Assembly: GCF_900114345.1 (NCBI RefSeq)
Contig: NZ_FOZJ01000001.1
Location: 1,178,001-1,242,000, forward strand
Direction: 5' to 3'
Source of the DNA: Microbacterium sp. cf046
Lineage (GTDB): Bacteria > Actinomycetota > Actinomycetes > Actinomycetales > Microbacteriaceae
DNA length: 64,000 bases
The position numbers and the translations under genes were made by a program. This document shows positions 22,174 to 30,849 of this stretch, piece after piece (position 1 is the first letter of the stretch; each line of letters opens with the position of its first letter). The notes below the pieces were generated by a model. That model did no database searches, was not told where the DNA came from, and saw only the letters and a program-made list of their open reading frames with translations.

Positions 22174-22180
22174 GCGGAGC

Positions 22181-22196
22181 GGATGCCGCGGCATCC
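22181..22196 (+). terminator. Short palindromic hairpin after icd
   Basis: GGATGCCGCGGCATCC is a perfect 16-base palindrome 8 bp after the icd stop. It may help stop or stabilise the icd transcript. Confidence 0.45.
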
Positions 22197-22250
22197 CTCC
22201 CGGCGCGCGTCGATCGACGCTCCCCACGGGCGCCGACGGCGTTGATCCCG

Positions 22251-22280
22251 TTGTCACGCCCCGCGGTACACCCCTAGCCT
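22251..22280 (+). promoter_or_regulatory. Promoter for the MMPL gene
   Basis: TTGTCA at 22251-22256, an 18-bp spacer and TAGCCT at 22275-22280. Transcription should start near 22287, leaving about 65 nt before the GTG at 22353. Confidence 0.6.
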
Positions 22281-22352
22281 GGGGCCAGCCGTGTGATCCT
22301 CCTCGCCTTCGGCCCGGACGGTCACGGGATGAACGAGCGAGGGGAGTTCGGG

Positions 22353-25300
22353 GTGTCGTCAGCCCTGTACGCACTCGGGCGCTGGGCCTTCGGTGCGCGC
22401 TGGCGCATGGTGCTGATGTGGGCCGCCATCCTGCTGGTGCTGTTCGCCGCCGCCGGCTCGCTCGGCGTCGGAACCGACAACACGTACGACATCCCCGGGA
22501 CGGAGTCGCAGGAGGCGCTCGACTCGCTCGCGCGCACGTTCCCGCAGGTCACCGGCACTTCCGCGCAGCTCATCGCCGTCGCGCCCGACGGCGAGGACGT
22601 CACCGATCCGTCGTTCCAGGCTGCGGTCGAGGCAGCGGTCACCGAGATCGCCACGATCCCGCAGGTGCTGGCCGCGTCCTCGCCGTATTCGTCGACCTCG
22701 GCGGCCGGCATCTCCGACGACGATGCGGCAGTGCTCGTTCCGATTCAGCTCTCGGTCGCCGCGACAGTCGTGCTGCCGACGACGTCCGACGCGCTGCAGG
22801 AGGCCGGCGCCGCCCTGGAGGCGGCACTGCCCGAGGGCAGCGAAGTGTCCGTGGGCGGCCAGCTCTTCTCGCAGAGCGACACGGGGATCAGCGTCACCGA
22901 GCTGCTGGGCATCGCGATCGCGTTCGTGGTGCTGTTCATCACGTTCGGATCGCTGATCGCGGCAGGTCTGCCGCTGCTGACCGCCCTGCTCGGGGTGGGA
23001 GCGTCGCTTGCGATCGTGCTGGCCGCGACGCGGTTCATGACGATCACCTCGACGACGCCCCTGCTGGCGCTGATGCTGGGCCTCGCGGTCGGGATCGACT
23101 ACGCGCTGTTCATCCTCGCGCGACATCAGGAGCAGCTGCGGCGCGGGATCGAGCCCGAGGAATCCGCCGCCCGCGCGGTGGCGACGTCGGGGTCGGCGGT
23201 CGTCTTCGCCGCCGCGACGGTGATCATCGCGCTCGCCGGTCTCGCGGTCGCCGGCATCCCGTTCCTCACGACGATGGGTCTTGCTGCCGCGCTCGCCGTC
23301 GCGATCGCGGTGGTCATCTCCCTGACCCTGACGCCCGCCCTGCTCGGGTTCGCGGGGTGGCGCATCCTGCCGCGCAGGCTCCGGCCGCACCACGCGCGGA
23401 AGGGCAAGGAAGCGGCATCCGCCCCCGCCGATGCGGCGGATGCCGGCGCCGGCGCTGATGCGGGGGCCGCGACGGATGCGGATGCCGCGGCGGCTGCGGG
23501 ACCGGATGCCGATGCTGCGGCGGCTGCCGACGGGGTTGCAGCGCCGGATGCGGAGCCGGATGCCGCCGCCGGTTCGGGCGATCAAGCGCAGACGCCCGGG
23601 GGAGCCGTTGACGACGAGACCGCGGCGAAGGACGCCGCAGCCCAGGAACGCGAAGACGAGGAGCTCGACCCGAGCCTGGTGGCGTCGAAGCCGTCGGATC
23701 ATCCGCGCGGCTTCTTCTGGGGATGGGTGCGGACCGTGACGCGGTGGCCGATCGTGACGATCGTGCTGATCGTCGTGGGCCTCGGCGCCCTCGCGCTGCC
23801 GGCCGCGCATCTGAGACTCGCACTCCCCGATGCGGGCTCCCTCGACGAGGACACCCCGGGCCGGGTCACGTACGACCTGATCTCGGAGTACTTCGGTCCG
23901 GGTTTCAACGGACCTCTCCTGGTCATGGGATCGGTGATCCAGAGCACGGATCCCGTGACGCTCATGAACGACATCGGCGCCGAGATCAGCACCGTCCCAG
24001 GGGTCGCGTCGGTTCCGCTTGCGACCCCGAACGAGACCGGCGACACCGGCATCGTCCAGGTGATCTCCGAGGGCTCGCCGAGCTCGGAGACGACCGCGGA
24101 GCTCGTCGCGACGCTGAGGTCGATGCACGACCAGTTCGCCGAGGAGTACGGCGTCGACCTCTCGGTGACCGGCTACACCGCGGCTGGCATCGACATCTCA
24201 GCGCGACTCGGGGGCGCGCTGCTGCCATTCGGGATCGTCGTGGTCGGCCTTTCGCTCATCCTGCTCGCGATGGTCTTCCGATCGATCGTCGTGCCGGTCA
24301 CCGCCGCCCTCGGCTACGTCCTGTCGATCGCTGCGGCGTTCGGTCTGACCACGCTGGTGTTCGTGGACGGCTTCCTGGCCGGGCCGCTGAACGTGCAGGG
24401 AGTGGGCTCCGTCGTCAGCTTCATGCCCATCATCCTCATGGGCGTGCTCTTCGGACTCGCGATGGACTACGAGGTGTTCCTCGTCTCACGGATGCGGGAG
24501 CACTACGTCCACCACGGGGACCCCGTGGATGCGGTCCATCACGGGTTCGTGGCGTCCGCCCGGGTCGTGACCGCGGCGGCGACGATCATGTTCGCAGTGT
24601 TCGCGGCGTTCGTCCCTGAGGGTGACGCGAACATCAAGCCGATCGCGTTCGGCCTCGCCGTCGGTGTCGTGATCGACGCCTTCATCGTGCGCATGGCGCT
24701 GATCCCCGCGATCCTGGTGGTGTTCAAGGATGCCGCGTGGCGGATGCCGGCGTGGATGGACCGACTGCTGCCGAGCTTCGACGTCGAAGGGGAGGGCCTC
24801 GCCGAGGAACTGGAGCTCGCCGACTGGCCCGACGACGGTGACGGCGTCGCGATCGCGGCAGAGCGTCTGCGGGTGCCGGGCGCGCCCACGGACTCGGCGG
24901 CGGCAGTCGATGCGATGGTCCCCATCGGCGGCGTGCTCCTGATCCACGGCGGGGATGCGGAGGACCGCACGGCGCTGCTCCTGGCGCTGGGCGGACGGAC
25001 TCCGGCGACGGCGGTGCGACTCAAGGTGGCGGGCCTCGTCCTGCCCGTGCGCGCGAGCTCGCTGCGTTCGCGGACGTCGTACGTGGTGCTGGAGGACCGG
25101 TCGGAGGCGATACGGGCCCTCGATGACGGGCTCCGGCTGCGCCCGGCGGTGCTCATGCTGGACGCGGCCGACGACATCGCCGACCCGGCGACCCGCGCCG
25201 AGGTGCGAGCGGCCCTCACGTCGGCTCGCGAGGGCGATCGGAGACTGGCGATCGTCATGGCATCCCGCGACGACGACGATGTCTCCGACATCGTCCCCCA

Positions 25301-25355
25301 CGGCGCACCCGTCGCGTCGGTCTCGCTCCCGCGGTCCGTGGTGGGGGTGGGCTGA
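22353..25355 (+). CDS. MMPL/RND exporter with C-terminal degenerate ATPase-like domain
   Basis: A 1000-residue transporter of the MMPL branch of RND exporters, which move lipids or drugs using proton force. There are two repeats of TM1, periplasmic loop and TM2-6. The segment LMLGLAVGIDYALFILARHQ in repeat 1 and LMGVLFGLAMDYEVFLVSRM in repeat 2 carry the conserved Asp-Tyr pairs for proton relay. Between the repeats is a highly Ala/Asp-rich linker of about 70 residues (near 23415-23600). After the last TM, residues about 810-1000 form an added domain: GGVLLIHGGDAEDRTALLL sits where a Walker A would be and VLMLDAADDIADPATR resembles a Walker B plus D-loop, both without key Lys and Glu. GTG 22353 follows GAGGGGAG; ATG 22329 is the alternative. 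The YhgE/Pip gene follows by 1 bp. Confidence 0.88.
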   Translation: MSSALYALGRWAFGARWRMVLMWAAILLVLFAAAGSLGVGTDNTYDIPGTESQEALDSLARTFPQVTGTSAQLIAVAPDGEDVTDPSFQAAVEAAVTEIATIPQVLAASSPYSSTSAAGISDDDAAVLVPIQLSVAATVVLPTTSDALQEAGAALEAALPEGSEVSVGGQLFSQSDTGISVTELLGIAIAFVVLFITFGSLIAAGLPLLTALLGVGASLAIVLAATRFMTITSTTPLLALMLGLAVGIDYALFILARHQEQLRRGIEPEESAARAVATSGSAVVFAAATVIIALAGLAVAGIPFLTTMGLAAALAVAIAVVISLTLTPALLGFAGWRILPRRLRPHHARKGKEAASAPADAADAGAGADAGAATDADAAAAAGPDADAAAAADGVAAPDAEPDAAAGSGDQAQTPGGAVDDETAAKDAAAQEREDEELDPSLVASKPSDHPRGFFWGWVRTVTRWPIVTIVLIVVGLGALALPAAHLRLALPDAGSLDEDTPGRVTYDLISEYFGPGFNGPLLVMGSVIQSTDPVTLMNDIGAEISTVPGVASVPLATPNETGDTGIVQVISEGSPSSETTAELVATLRSMHDQFAEEYGVDLSVTGYTAAGIDISARLGGALLPFGIVVVGLSLILLAMVFRSIVVPVTAALGYVLSIAAAFGLTTLVFVDGFLAGPLNVQGVGSVVSFMPIILMGVLFGLAMDYEVFLVSRMREHYVHHGDPVDAVHHGFVASARVVTAAATIMFAVFAAFVPEGDANIKPIAFGLAVGVVIDAFIVRMALIPAILVVFKDAAWRMPAWMDRLLPSFDVEGEGLAEELELADWPDDGDGVAIAAERLRVPGAPTDSAAAVDAMVPIGGVLLIHGGDAEDRTALLLALGGRTPATAVRLKVAGLVLPVRASSLRSRTSYVVLEDRSEAIRALDDGLRLRPAVLMLDAADDIADPATRAEVRAALTSAREGDRRLAIVMASRDDDDVSDIVPHGAPVASVSLPRSVVGVG

Positions 25356-25356
25356 A

Positions 25357-27273
25357 ATGGCGCGGCGCGACTTCTCTGCGACGTCCGGCTCGGAGCGTCC
25401 GCGCCGCCTCACGATCATCGGACTCGTCATCGCGCCGCTGCTGATCGGCGGAGTGCTCGCGTGGGCCCTCGCGACCCCGGTCGCGAACCTCGACCGGGTC
25501 ACCGCCGCGATCGTGAACAACGACGTCCCCGTGACCGTCGACGGGCAGTCCATCCCTCTCGGCCGGCAGTTCGCGGCAGCGCTCATGGAGCCGTCGGCCG
25601 CCGCATCCGATCCCTCGGCGAGCCCGACGCCGTCGGCGAACCCGACGCCGTCGGCGTCGGTGGATGCTGCCGCGGCGACGGACTCCTCCGACACGCAGAC
25701 ATTCGACTGGGTGCTCACCAACTCCGAGGAAGCCGCGGCAGGGCTGGCGTCAGGGCGCTACGCAGCGGTCGTCACGATCCCGAGCGACTTCTCGGCCGAC
25801 GCGACCTCGATCAGCGGGCCTGCGGCCGATGCGCAGCAGGCGACCGTCGAGATCGAGACCACACCGGATTCCGCATGGCTGGACCCGGCGCTGACCGGCG
25901 CGGTCACCCAGGGCGCCGTCGACGCGCTGAACACGCAGCTGATCTCGCGCTACCTCGGGCAGGTCTACGAGGGCTTCAACACCATCGACGCGCAGATCGG
26001 CCAAGCCGCCGACGGCGCGCAGCAGCTGGCTGCCGGCGCCGCCTCGGCCGCCGCCGGCGCCGACGGCCTCGCAGCCGGCGCCGGCGACCTCGCGACCGGA
26101 TTGACATCGCTGGCCGGCGGCGCGGCATCCCTTGCGAGGGGACTGGGCGAACTCGGGACGCTGGCCGGAGGGCTTCCCGGGCAGACGGCGCAGCTCGCGG
26201 CGGGTGCCGACGCGGTCGCGTCGGCCGTCGGATCCGCCTCGAGCAGGCTCGACGACGCGACCGCTGCGTTCGGCGCCGTGGTCGCAGACCTGTGCCAGAC
26301 GCCCGGACCCCTCTGCGATCGCGCGAGTGCGGCGCTGGCCACGCTGCAGGCAGCTGCACAGCAGGTCGACGATCTCGCCGCGGGCGCCGGCGAGGTCGCG
26401 GCGGGGAACGACGCGCTCGCGACGGTGATGCCCGTCCTCGTCGACGCGATCGACGCCTCCGCCACGGGCTCTGCCGACGTCGCGGCGGGTGCCGCTGCGT
26501 CGAGCACGGGCGCGGATTCCCTCGCCGCCGGCGCCGATCAGCTCGCGGCCGGGACCGAGCAGGTGGATGCCGGAGCGGGGCAGCTCGCCGATGGCCTGAC
26601 CGAGGCGACGGAGCAGATCCCCACCTACAGCGACAGCGACATCACGACGCTGTCATCGGTCGTCTCGCGTCCGGTCGAGGTCGATCAGGCGCCGAGCCAG
26701 GCCGGGCTGCAGTCCGCACCGCTGTTCACGATGCTGGCGCTCTGGCTGGGCGGGCTCGTCATCGTGCTGGGCGTGCAGGCGGTGCCGACCAGGATGCTGC
26801 TCACCGGTGCGGGTTCCGGATCCATCGCCCTCCGAGCGATCGCGGTTCCCGCGGCGATCGGCGCCGCGCAGGGTCTGCTCGTCGCGATCGTCGTGCTGGG
26901 CAGTGTCGCGGTGTCGCCGCTGCAGTGGATCGCCTTCGCGGCCTCCGCCGTCTACATCGGGGTGATGTTCACCCTGGCCAATCAGGGACTCGCGGCGGCG
27001 TTCGGCGGCGCCGGGCGACTCCTCTCGCTCGCGATCGGGCTGATCGCACTCGCCGCCGGTCTCTCCTCCACCGTGCCCCCGCTCATCAAGACGCTCAGCG
27101 TGGGGCTGCCGACCGGGATGGGCCTGGATCTGCTGCTGGCCGCCCTCACCGATCAGGCGGCGGCCGGATGGTTCGCGGTCGGATCGCTGCTGATCACGGG
27201 GATCGGAGCGTTCGTCCTGGTGCTGCTGAGCGTGCTCGCGCGACGACGGGTTCCTGTGGCCGAAGCCCGTTGA
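25357..27273 (+). CDS. YhgE/Pip domain membrane protein
   Basis: A 638-residue membrane protein of the YhgE/Pip (phage infection protein) family, related to ABC-2 type permeases. An N-terminal TM (IIGLVIAPLLIGGVLAWAL) is followed by the family motif AIVNNDVPV. There is a Ser/Pro/Thr linker with a direct repeat (NPTPSA type), then a long extracellular region with alanine/glycine heptad-like repeats (GAASAAAGADGLAAGAGDLA and similar), probably a coiled coil. Four or five C-terminal TMs start near 26720. It begins with ATG 25357, one base after the MMPL stop, so the pair is cotranscribed. ABC-2-like permeases normally need an ATPase, and the degenerate ATPase-like tail on the MMPL protein is therefore notable. 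Specific role unknown. Confidence 0.88.
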   Translation: MARRDFSATSGSERPRRLTIIGLVIAPLLIGGVLAWALATPVANLDRVTAAIVNNDVPVTVDGQSIPLGRQFAAALMEPSAAASDPSASPTPSANPTPSASVDAAAATDSSDTQTFDWVLTNSEEAAAGLASGRYAAVVTIPSDFSADATSISGPAADAQQATVEIETTPDSAWLDPALTGAVTQGAVDALNTQLISRYLGQVYEGFNTIDAQIGQAADGAQQLAAGAASAAAGADGLAAGAGDLATGLTSLAGGAASLARGLGELGTLAGGLPGQTAQLAAGADAVASAVGSASSRLDDATAAFGAVVADLCQTPGPLCDRASAALATLQAAAQQVDDLAAGAGEVAAGNDALATVMPVLVDAIDASATGSADVAAGAAASSTGADSLAAGADQLAAGTEQVDAGAGQLADGLTEATEQIPTYSDSDITTLSSVVSRPVEVDQAPSQAGLQSAPLFTMLALWLGGLVIVLGVQAVPTRMLLTGAGSGSIALRAIAVPAAIGAAQGLLVAIVVLGSVAVSPLQWIAFAASAVYIGVMFTLANQGLAAAFGGAGRLLSLAIGLIALAAGLSSTVPPLIKTLSVGLPTGMGLDLLLAALTDQAAAGWFAVGSLLITGIGAFVLVLLSVLARRRVPVAEAR

Positions 27274-27275
27274 GG

Positions 27276-27328
27276 GGTCTCGATACGCCGGCTTCGCCCG
27301 CTGCTCGACCTTGACACCGCTCGTGTCA
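27276..27328. repeat. REP-like element and hairpin between convergent genes
   Basis: GGGTCTCGATACGCCGGCTT starts here and runs to CTGCTCGACC, a sequence type that I recall as dispersed in Microbacteriaceae intergenic DNA. It is followed by TGACAC-CGCTC-GTGTCA (27312-27328), a perfect 6-bp hairpin whose right arm includes the stop codon of the L,D-transpeptidase. Together they probably end both convergent transcripts. Confidence 0.55.
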
Positions 27329-28813
27329 GTAATGCACCCAGACCTCGGTGCCCATCGGCGCCCAGGTGTAGACGTAGGCTGCCGCATCCACCGGCATGTT
27401 GATGCAGCCGTGGCTCATCTGGTTGCCGAAGTTGTTGTGCCAGTACGCCCCGTGCAGCGCCTCGTCGGCGTTGTAGTACATCACCCAGGGCACATTCTCC
27501 GTGTAGTAGTACGGCGCCTTGGTGAGGTCGGGATTGCCCATGTTCTGCGATTCGAGCTTCGCGCTGATCCGGAAGCTGCCGGTGCTCGAGTTGAACCCGT
27601 CCCTGCCCGAGGAGATGTACCAGGACGCGACGACCTGCTCGTTCTCGAACAGGAACGCCTGCTGCTGGCTGAGGTTGACCTCGATGCGCCGGGCCAGGGT
27701 CGTGATGACCGGAGCAACCTCGGTGACCGGGAGGGAGAAGACGCCGTTGCCGGCGTCGAGCTGGGTCGCGAAATCGGACGCCACGCTCGAGGTGTCGCCG
27801 AGTTGGCGGCCGGAGATGCCCGGGGCCACTTCGCGGAGCACGTCGCCACCCGAATCGGTGATCACCGTGCCGTTCTCGGCGGCACGGTCCACGAGCGGTG
27901 CGAGGCCGTCGACATAGGGCTGGATCGCAGCCGCATCGGCCGTGACCACATACGTGCCCCGTTCGGCGGAAGCAACGGTGAGCCAGGATGCCGCGACCGC
28001 GCGATCGATCGGCACGGTGCGCTCGGCACCGACGTAGAAGCCCGTGGAGGCGAGCATCGAGTTGAGGCGATCGACCGTCGCCTGCGCGACGAACGTGGGG
28101 CTCTCCGCCTGCACCGGCGTGGCGTCCACGTCGAGCTCGGCGACCGTGACGCCTGCGGCGAACGCCTCCGCCAGCGCGGCGCGCACGGCATCGATGTCGA
28201 TCCCGGTGCCCAGCTCGGAGGGCGACGCGACGTACCAGGCGGACACCGGATCGAACGTGATCGCGGAATCGACCGGATCCGTGTAGAGCTCGGGGGCTGC
28301 GGCGCGCAGCGCCGCGGTCGCGGCATCCGTGTCGATGCGCACGGGGGCGTCGATCGGAGCAGCGAACCAGGTGGTCGGGTTCCATGCCGGGTTCGCCGCG
28401 AAGGCGGCGTTCGCCAGCGCAGTGGCGTCGACGGATGCGCCGAGGTCGGCGCCGGTCACCTCGGCGTCGCCGCCCGCGCCGGTCAGCACGATGGTCGTCT
28501 CGGCGAGCCGGGTCTCGATGGCGTCTGCAGCCGCACCCGGCGTCATGCCGCCGACCGGCACGCCGGCGACGGAGGTTCCAGGGGCGATCAGAACGAGGGA
28601 GGACGCGACGACCGCGACGGCGGCGACGGCGGCGGGGATGCCGATCCACAGTGCGAGGTGTCGCTTGCGCGGAGCGGGTTCAGCCGGGGCCCATGCCATC
28701 GCCGGCGCGTCTCCGCTGCCGTCGATCGGCGCTGTCGCGGCCGGTTCGAGATCATCGGCGGCGTCACCGAGAGGCGCCTCTTCGGCGCCGGGCCTGGTGG
28801 CCAGATCCGTCAT
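27326..28813 (-). CDS. L,D-transpeptidase (YkuD domain) with peptidoglycan-binding domain
   Basis: A cell-wall crosslinking enzyme of 495 residues that forms 3-3 or other non-classical peptidoglycan links. A cytoplasmic acidic tail of about 75 residues precedes one TM anchor (LALWIGIPAAVAAVAVVASS); the rest is extracellular. The middle has PG_binding_4-like repeats. The C-terminal YkuD domain carries RIEVNLSQQQAFLFENEQVV and the catalytic SHGCINMP with the Cys near residue 470. The ATG at 28813 follows GGGGGGTGAT. The lipoprotein gene is 105 bp upstream on the same strand. Penicillin-insensitive crosslinking is family knowledge. Confidence 0.93.
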   Translation of the reverse strand: MTDLATRPGAEEAPLGDAADDLEPAATAPIDGSGDAPAMAWAPAEPAPRKRHLALWIGIPAAVAAVAVVASSLVLIAPGTSVAGVPVGGMTPGAAADAIETRLAETTIVLTGAGGDAEVTGADLGASVDATALANAAFAANPAWNPTTWFAAPIDAPVRIDTDAATAALRAAAPELYTDPVDSAITFDPVSAWYVASPSELGTGIDIDAVRAALAEAFAAGVTVAELDVDATPVQAESPTFVAQATVDRLNSMLASTGFYVGAERTVPIDRAVAASWLTVASAERGTYVVTADAAAIQPYVDGLAPLVDRAAENGTVITDSGGDVLREVAPGISGRQLGDTSSVASDFATQLDAGNGVFSLPVTEVAPVITTLARRIEVNLSQQQAFLFENEQVVASWYISSGRDGFNSSTGSFRISAKLESQNMGNPDLTKAPYYYTENVPWVMYYNADEALHGAYWHNNFGNQMSHGCINMPVDAAAYVYTWAPMGTEVWVHY

Positions 28814-28918
28814 GCCATCACCCCCCGGCTGCGAACACGTCACTCAATGGTACGGGACGCATGTCCGAGGTCGCGCAACGGAAGCATCACGGATGCCGCA
28901 CGCGGAATCCGTCCGGGG

Positions 28919-29374
28919 TCACGGAGTGCAGATCTCATGGAACGCTTCGCTGGTCTCCTGGAACTTCGCGCCGAGCTGCGGGAGGTCCTGGACCTTCGAG
29001 GCGTCGCCCTTCACGATCGCCTCCATCACCGCCGCGACCTCGGAGAACATGTCCTCCAGCGACGGCACGATGGCCGCGACTTCATCGTTCGTCACGCTCC
29101 GAGCCGTCTCGGAGAGCTGCTCGGCGGCCGCGCGCATCGCATCCACCACGGTTGCCGGATCCGAGCTCGACGCGTTCTCGAACTCGGCTGTAGCGTCTTG
29201 GATGCTCTGCTGGATGAGCGCGCACGCATCTGCCGCGGACTGCCCCTCGTCTCCGGGCTGATCGCTGGTCGCCGGCGTGTCGGCGTCCGTCGAGGTGCCG
29301 GGGGAGCCGGTGCAGGCGGTCAGCCCGAAGAGGGCGACCACCGCGATCGTGAGTGCCGCGATTCTGGGGGACAT
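28919..29374 (-). CDS. Small lipoprotein of unknown function
   Basis: A 151-residue precursor with a clear lipoprotein signal: IAALTIAVVALFGLTACTGS with lipobox LTAC, followed by a Thr/Ser/Asp-rich spacer. The remaining 100 residues look all-helical (ACALIQQSIQDATAEFENA, DAMRAAAEQLSETARSV) and contain one further Cys pair (ACAL near the start and EIC at the C-terminus) that could form a disulfide. I recognise no family. It may be cotranscribed with the downstream L,D-transpeptidase, which would place it at the cell surface near wall synthesis; that is inference. Confidence 0.75.
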   Translation of the reverse strand: MSPRIAALTIAVVALFGLTACTGSPGTSTDADTPATSDQPGDEGQSAADACALIQQSIQDATAEFENASSSDPATVVDAMRAAAEQLSETARSVTNDEVAAIVPSLEDMFSEVAAVMEAIVKGDASKVQDLPQLGAKFQETSEAFHEICTP

Positions 29375-29512
29375 GGATTCCAGGGTACGTCCGGGCGAGC
29401 GCCCAGCCGCACCCGGGTATCGTCGTCCGGCCGCGCCCCGCTCGACCGGCATGCGGAATGTAACGGTTTTGTAAACACGCCGTCCAAATAGCCTTCAGGA
29501 CTTGCGTGGTGA

Positions 29513-29535
29513 TTGTTCGTAAGGTGTACTAACAA
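29513..29535. promoter_or_regulatory. Candidate ROK regulator operator
   Basis: An inverted repeat, TTGTTCGTA-AGGTG-TACTAACAA, with 8 of 9 arm positions paired, directly before the ATG at 29538. Read on the minus strand it begins TTGTTAGTACACCTTAC, which matches 14 of 17 positions of the sequence upstream of the GH20 gene at 41577-41593. This supports autoregulation and a shared regulon. Confidence 0.65.
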
Positions 29536-29537
29536 AC

Positions 29538-30737
29538 ATGTCTGCATCGGAAGCGCAGCGCGGCTCTTCCACCCTCGAGCCGCCGCACCCTCACGGAACC
29601 ACGAACGGTCGCACGTTCGGGCCGGGTCGCGCGCTGCGTCAGGGCGGCAAGGTCCTTCCGGAGCACGCTCGCGGGCACAACCGCTCGCTGCTGCTGCAGA
29701 CCCTGTTCCACCAGGGTGCGATGAGCCGCGCCGACCTGTCACGCGAGACCGGACTCACCCGCGTCACGATCTCGGATCTCATCGCAGAACTCATCGCCGA
29801 CGGCTTCGTCGCCGAGATGGGTGTCCGCGAGGCATCCGGACCGGGCAAGCCCGCGATCCTGGTCGACCTCGACCGCGCCGGTCACCGCATCGTCGGCATC
29901 GACCTTTCCGGGAGCGACGCGTTCATCGGCGCCGTCCTGACGCTCGACGGCGACATCGTCGCACGCCGCGAGGTTCCGATCCTGACCGACGGCGACGTCG
30001 TCGGCGCGGTCGTCCAGCTCGCCCGCGACCTGGTGGGTGACGCGCACGCCCCCGTGCTCGGCATCGGCGTCGGAACCCCCGGCATCGTCGACGAACGCGG
30101 CGTGATCCTGACCGCCCCGAACCTCAAGTGGGCGGGATTCGACCTCCAGAGCGCGCTCCAGGGCGCCCTCGGGCTCCCCGTCCTCGTCGCCAACGACGCG
30201 AACGCCGCTGTGCTTGCGGAGTACACCTTCGGCGGCGCCGGCGATGACGTGCTGCTGGTCAAGGTCGGCCGAGGCGTCGGCTCCGGGCTGCTCGCCTCCG
30301 GCCAGCCCATGCGCGGCGCGCACTTCGCCGCGGGGGAGATCGGCCACGTCACCGTCGGGACCGACGGTGGGCCGGTCTGCGTGTGCGGCAAGGTCGGCTG
30401 CCTCGAGGCATGGCTCGCCGTGCCGGCACTGACGGCGCGGCTGGCCGCGGCATCCGACGAAGATGCGCGCATCGGCATCCTCCGTGACGCGGGGGAGCGC
30501 CTCGGAATCGCGCTCGCGCCGATCGTCGGCGTGCTCGACGTCTCGGAGATCGTCCTCTCCGGACCCCCTGAACTTCTCGACGGACCCCTCGCGCAAGCGA
30601 CCGTCGAGACCCTCCGCGCACGGACGCTCGCCGAATTCCACGACGGCGTCCGCGTGCGGATGACGGAGCAAGGCCAGGACATCGTCCTGCGCGGAGCCGC
30701 CGTCATGGTCCTCTCCGGGCAGCTCGGGGTCTCATGA
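29538..30737 (+). CDS. ROK family transcriptional regulator of aminosugar genes
   Basis: A 399-residue NagC/XylR-type repressor. After a basic tail of about 50 residues comes a winged HTH (RSLLLQTLFHQGAMSRADLS, TGLTRVTISDLIAELIADGF). Then comes a ROK sugar-binding domain with GIGVGTPGIVDERG, VANDANAAVLAE, GEIGHVTV and the zinc motif CVCGKVGCLE. The sugar kinase motif DLSGSDAFIG lacks the canonical DxGGT, as expected for a regulator that only binds sugar. The ATG at 29538 sits 2 bp after the operator palindrome. It heads the cluster for an aminosugar importer, ROK kinase and nagB, so a GlcNAc derivative is the likely inducer. Divergent from the lipoprotein gene. Confidence 0.9.
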   Translation: MSASEAQRGSSTLEPPHPHGTTNGRTFGPGRALRQGGKVLPEHARGHNRSLLLQTLFHQGAMSRADLSRETGLTRVTISDLIAELIADGFVAEMGVREASGPGKPAILVDLDRAGHRIVGIDLSGSDAFIGAVLTLDGDIVARREVPILTDGDVVGAVVQLARDLVGDAHAPVLGIGVGTPGIVDERGVILTAPNLKWAGFDLQSALQGALGLPVLVANDANAAVLAEYTFGGAGDDVLLVKVGRGVGSGLLASGQPMRGAHFAAGEIGHVTVGTDGGPVCVCGKVGCLEAWLAVPALTARLAAASDEDARIGILRDAGERLGIALAPIVGVLDVSEIVLSGPPELLDGPLAQATVETLRARTLAEFHDGVRVRMTEQGQDIVLRGAAVMVLSGQLGVS

Positions 30738-30849
30738 TCCCCGGCAGCCCATCCCTCGCCCCAGCACCAGCCGGGCAATCCAAGTAAGAACCCCCCGGAC
30801 GGGTCACCCGGCCCCCGGAACCACCAAGAGAAACACGAAGGAAGACACC

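Noticed and set aside
22293..22352. Upstream GTG start for the MMPL protein, possibly leaderless
   Set aside because: The predicted transcription start near 22287 does not coincide with it, it has no RBS, and GTG 22353 has a strong GAGGGGAG in place.
22359..24128. 589-codon minus-strand open frame antisense to the MMPL gene
   Set aside because: Composition is almost all Arg, Gly, Asp and His with no hydrophobic core or RBS; codon use matches the antisense of a real gene.
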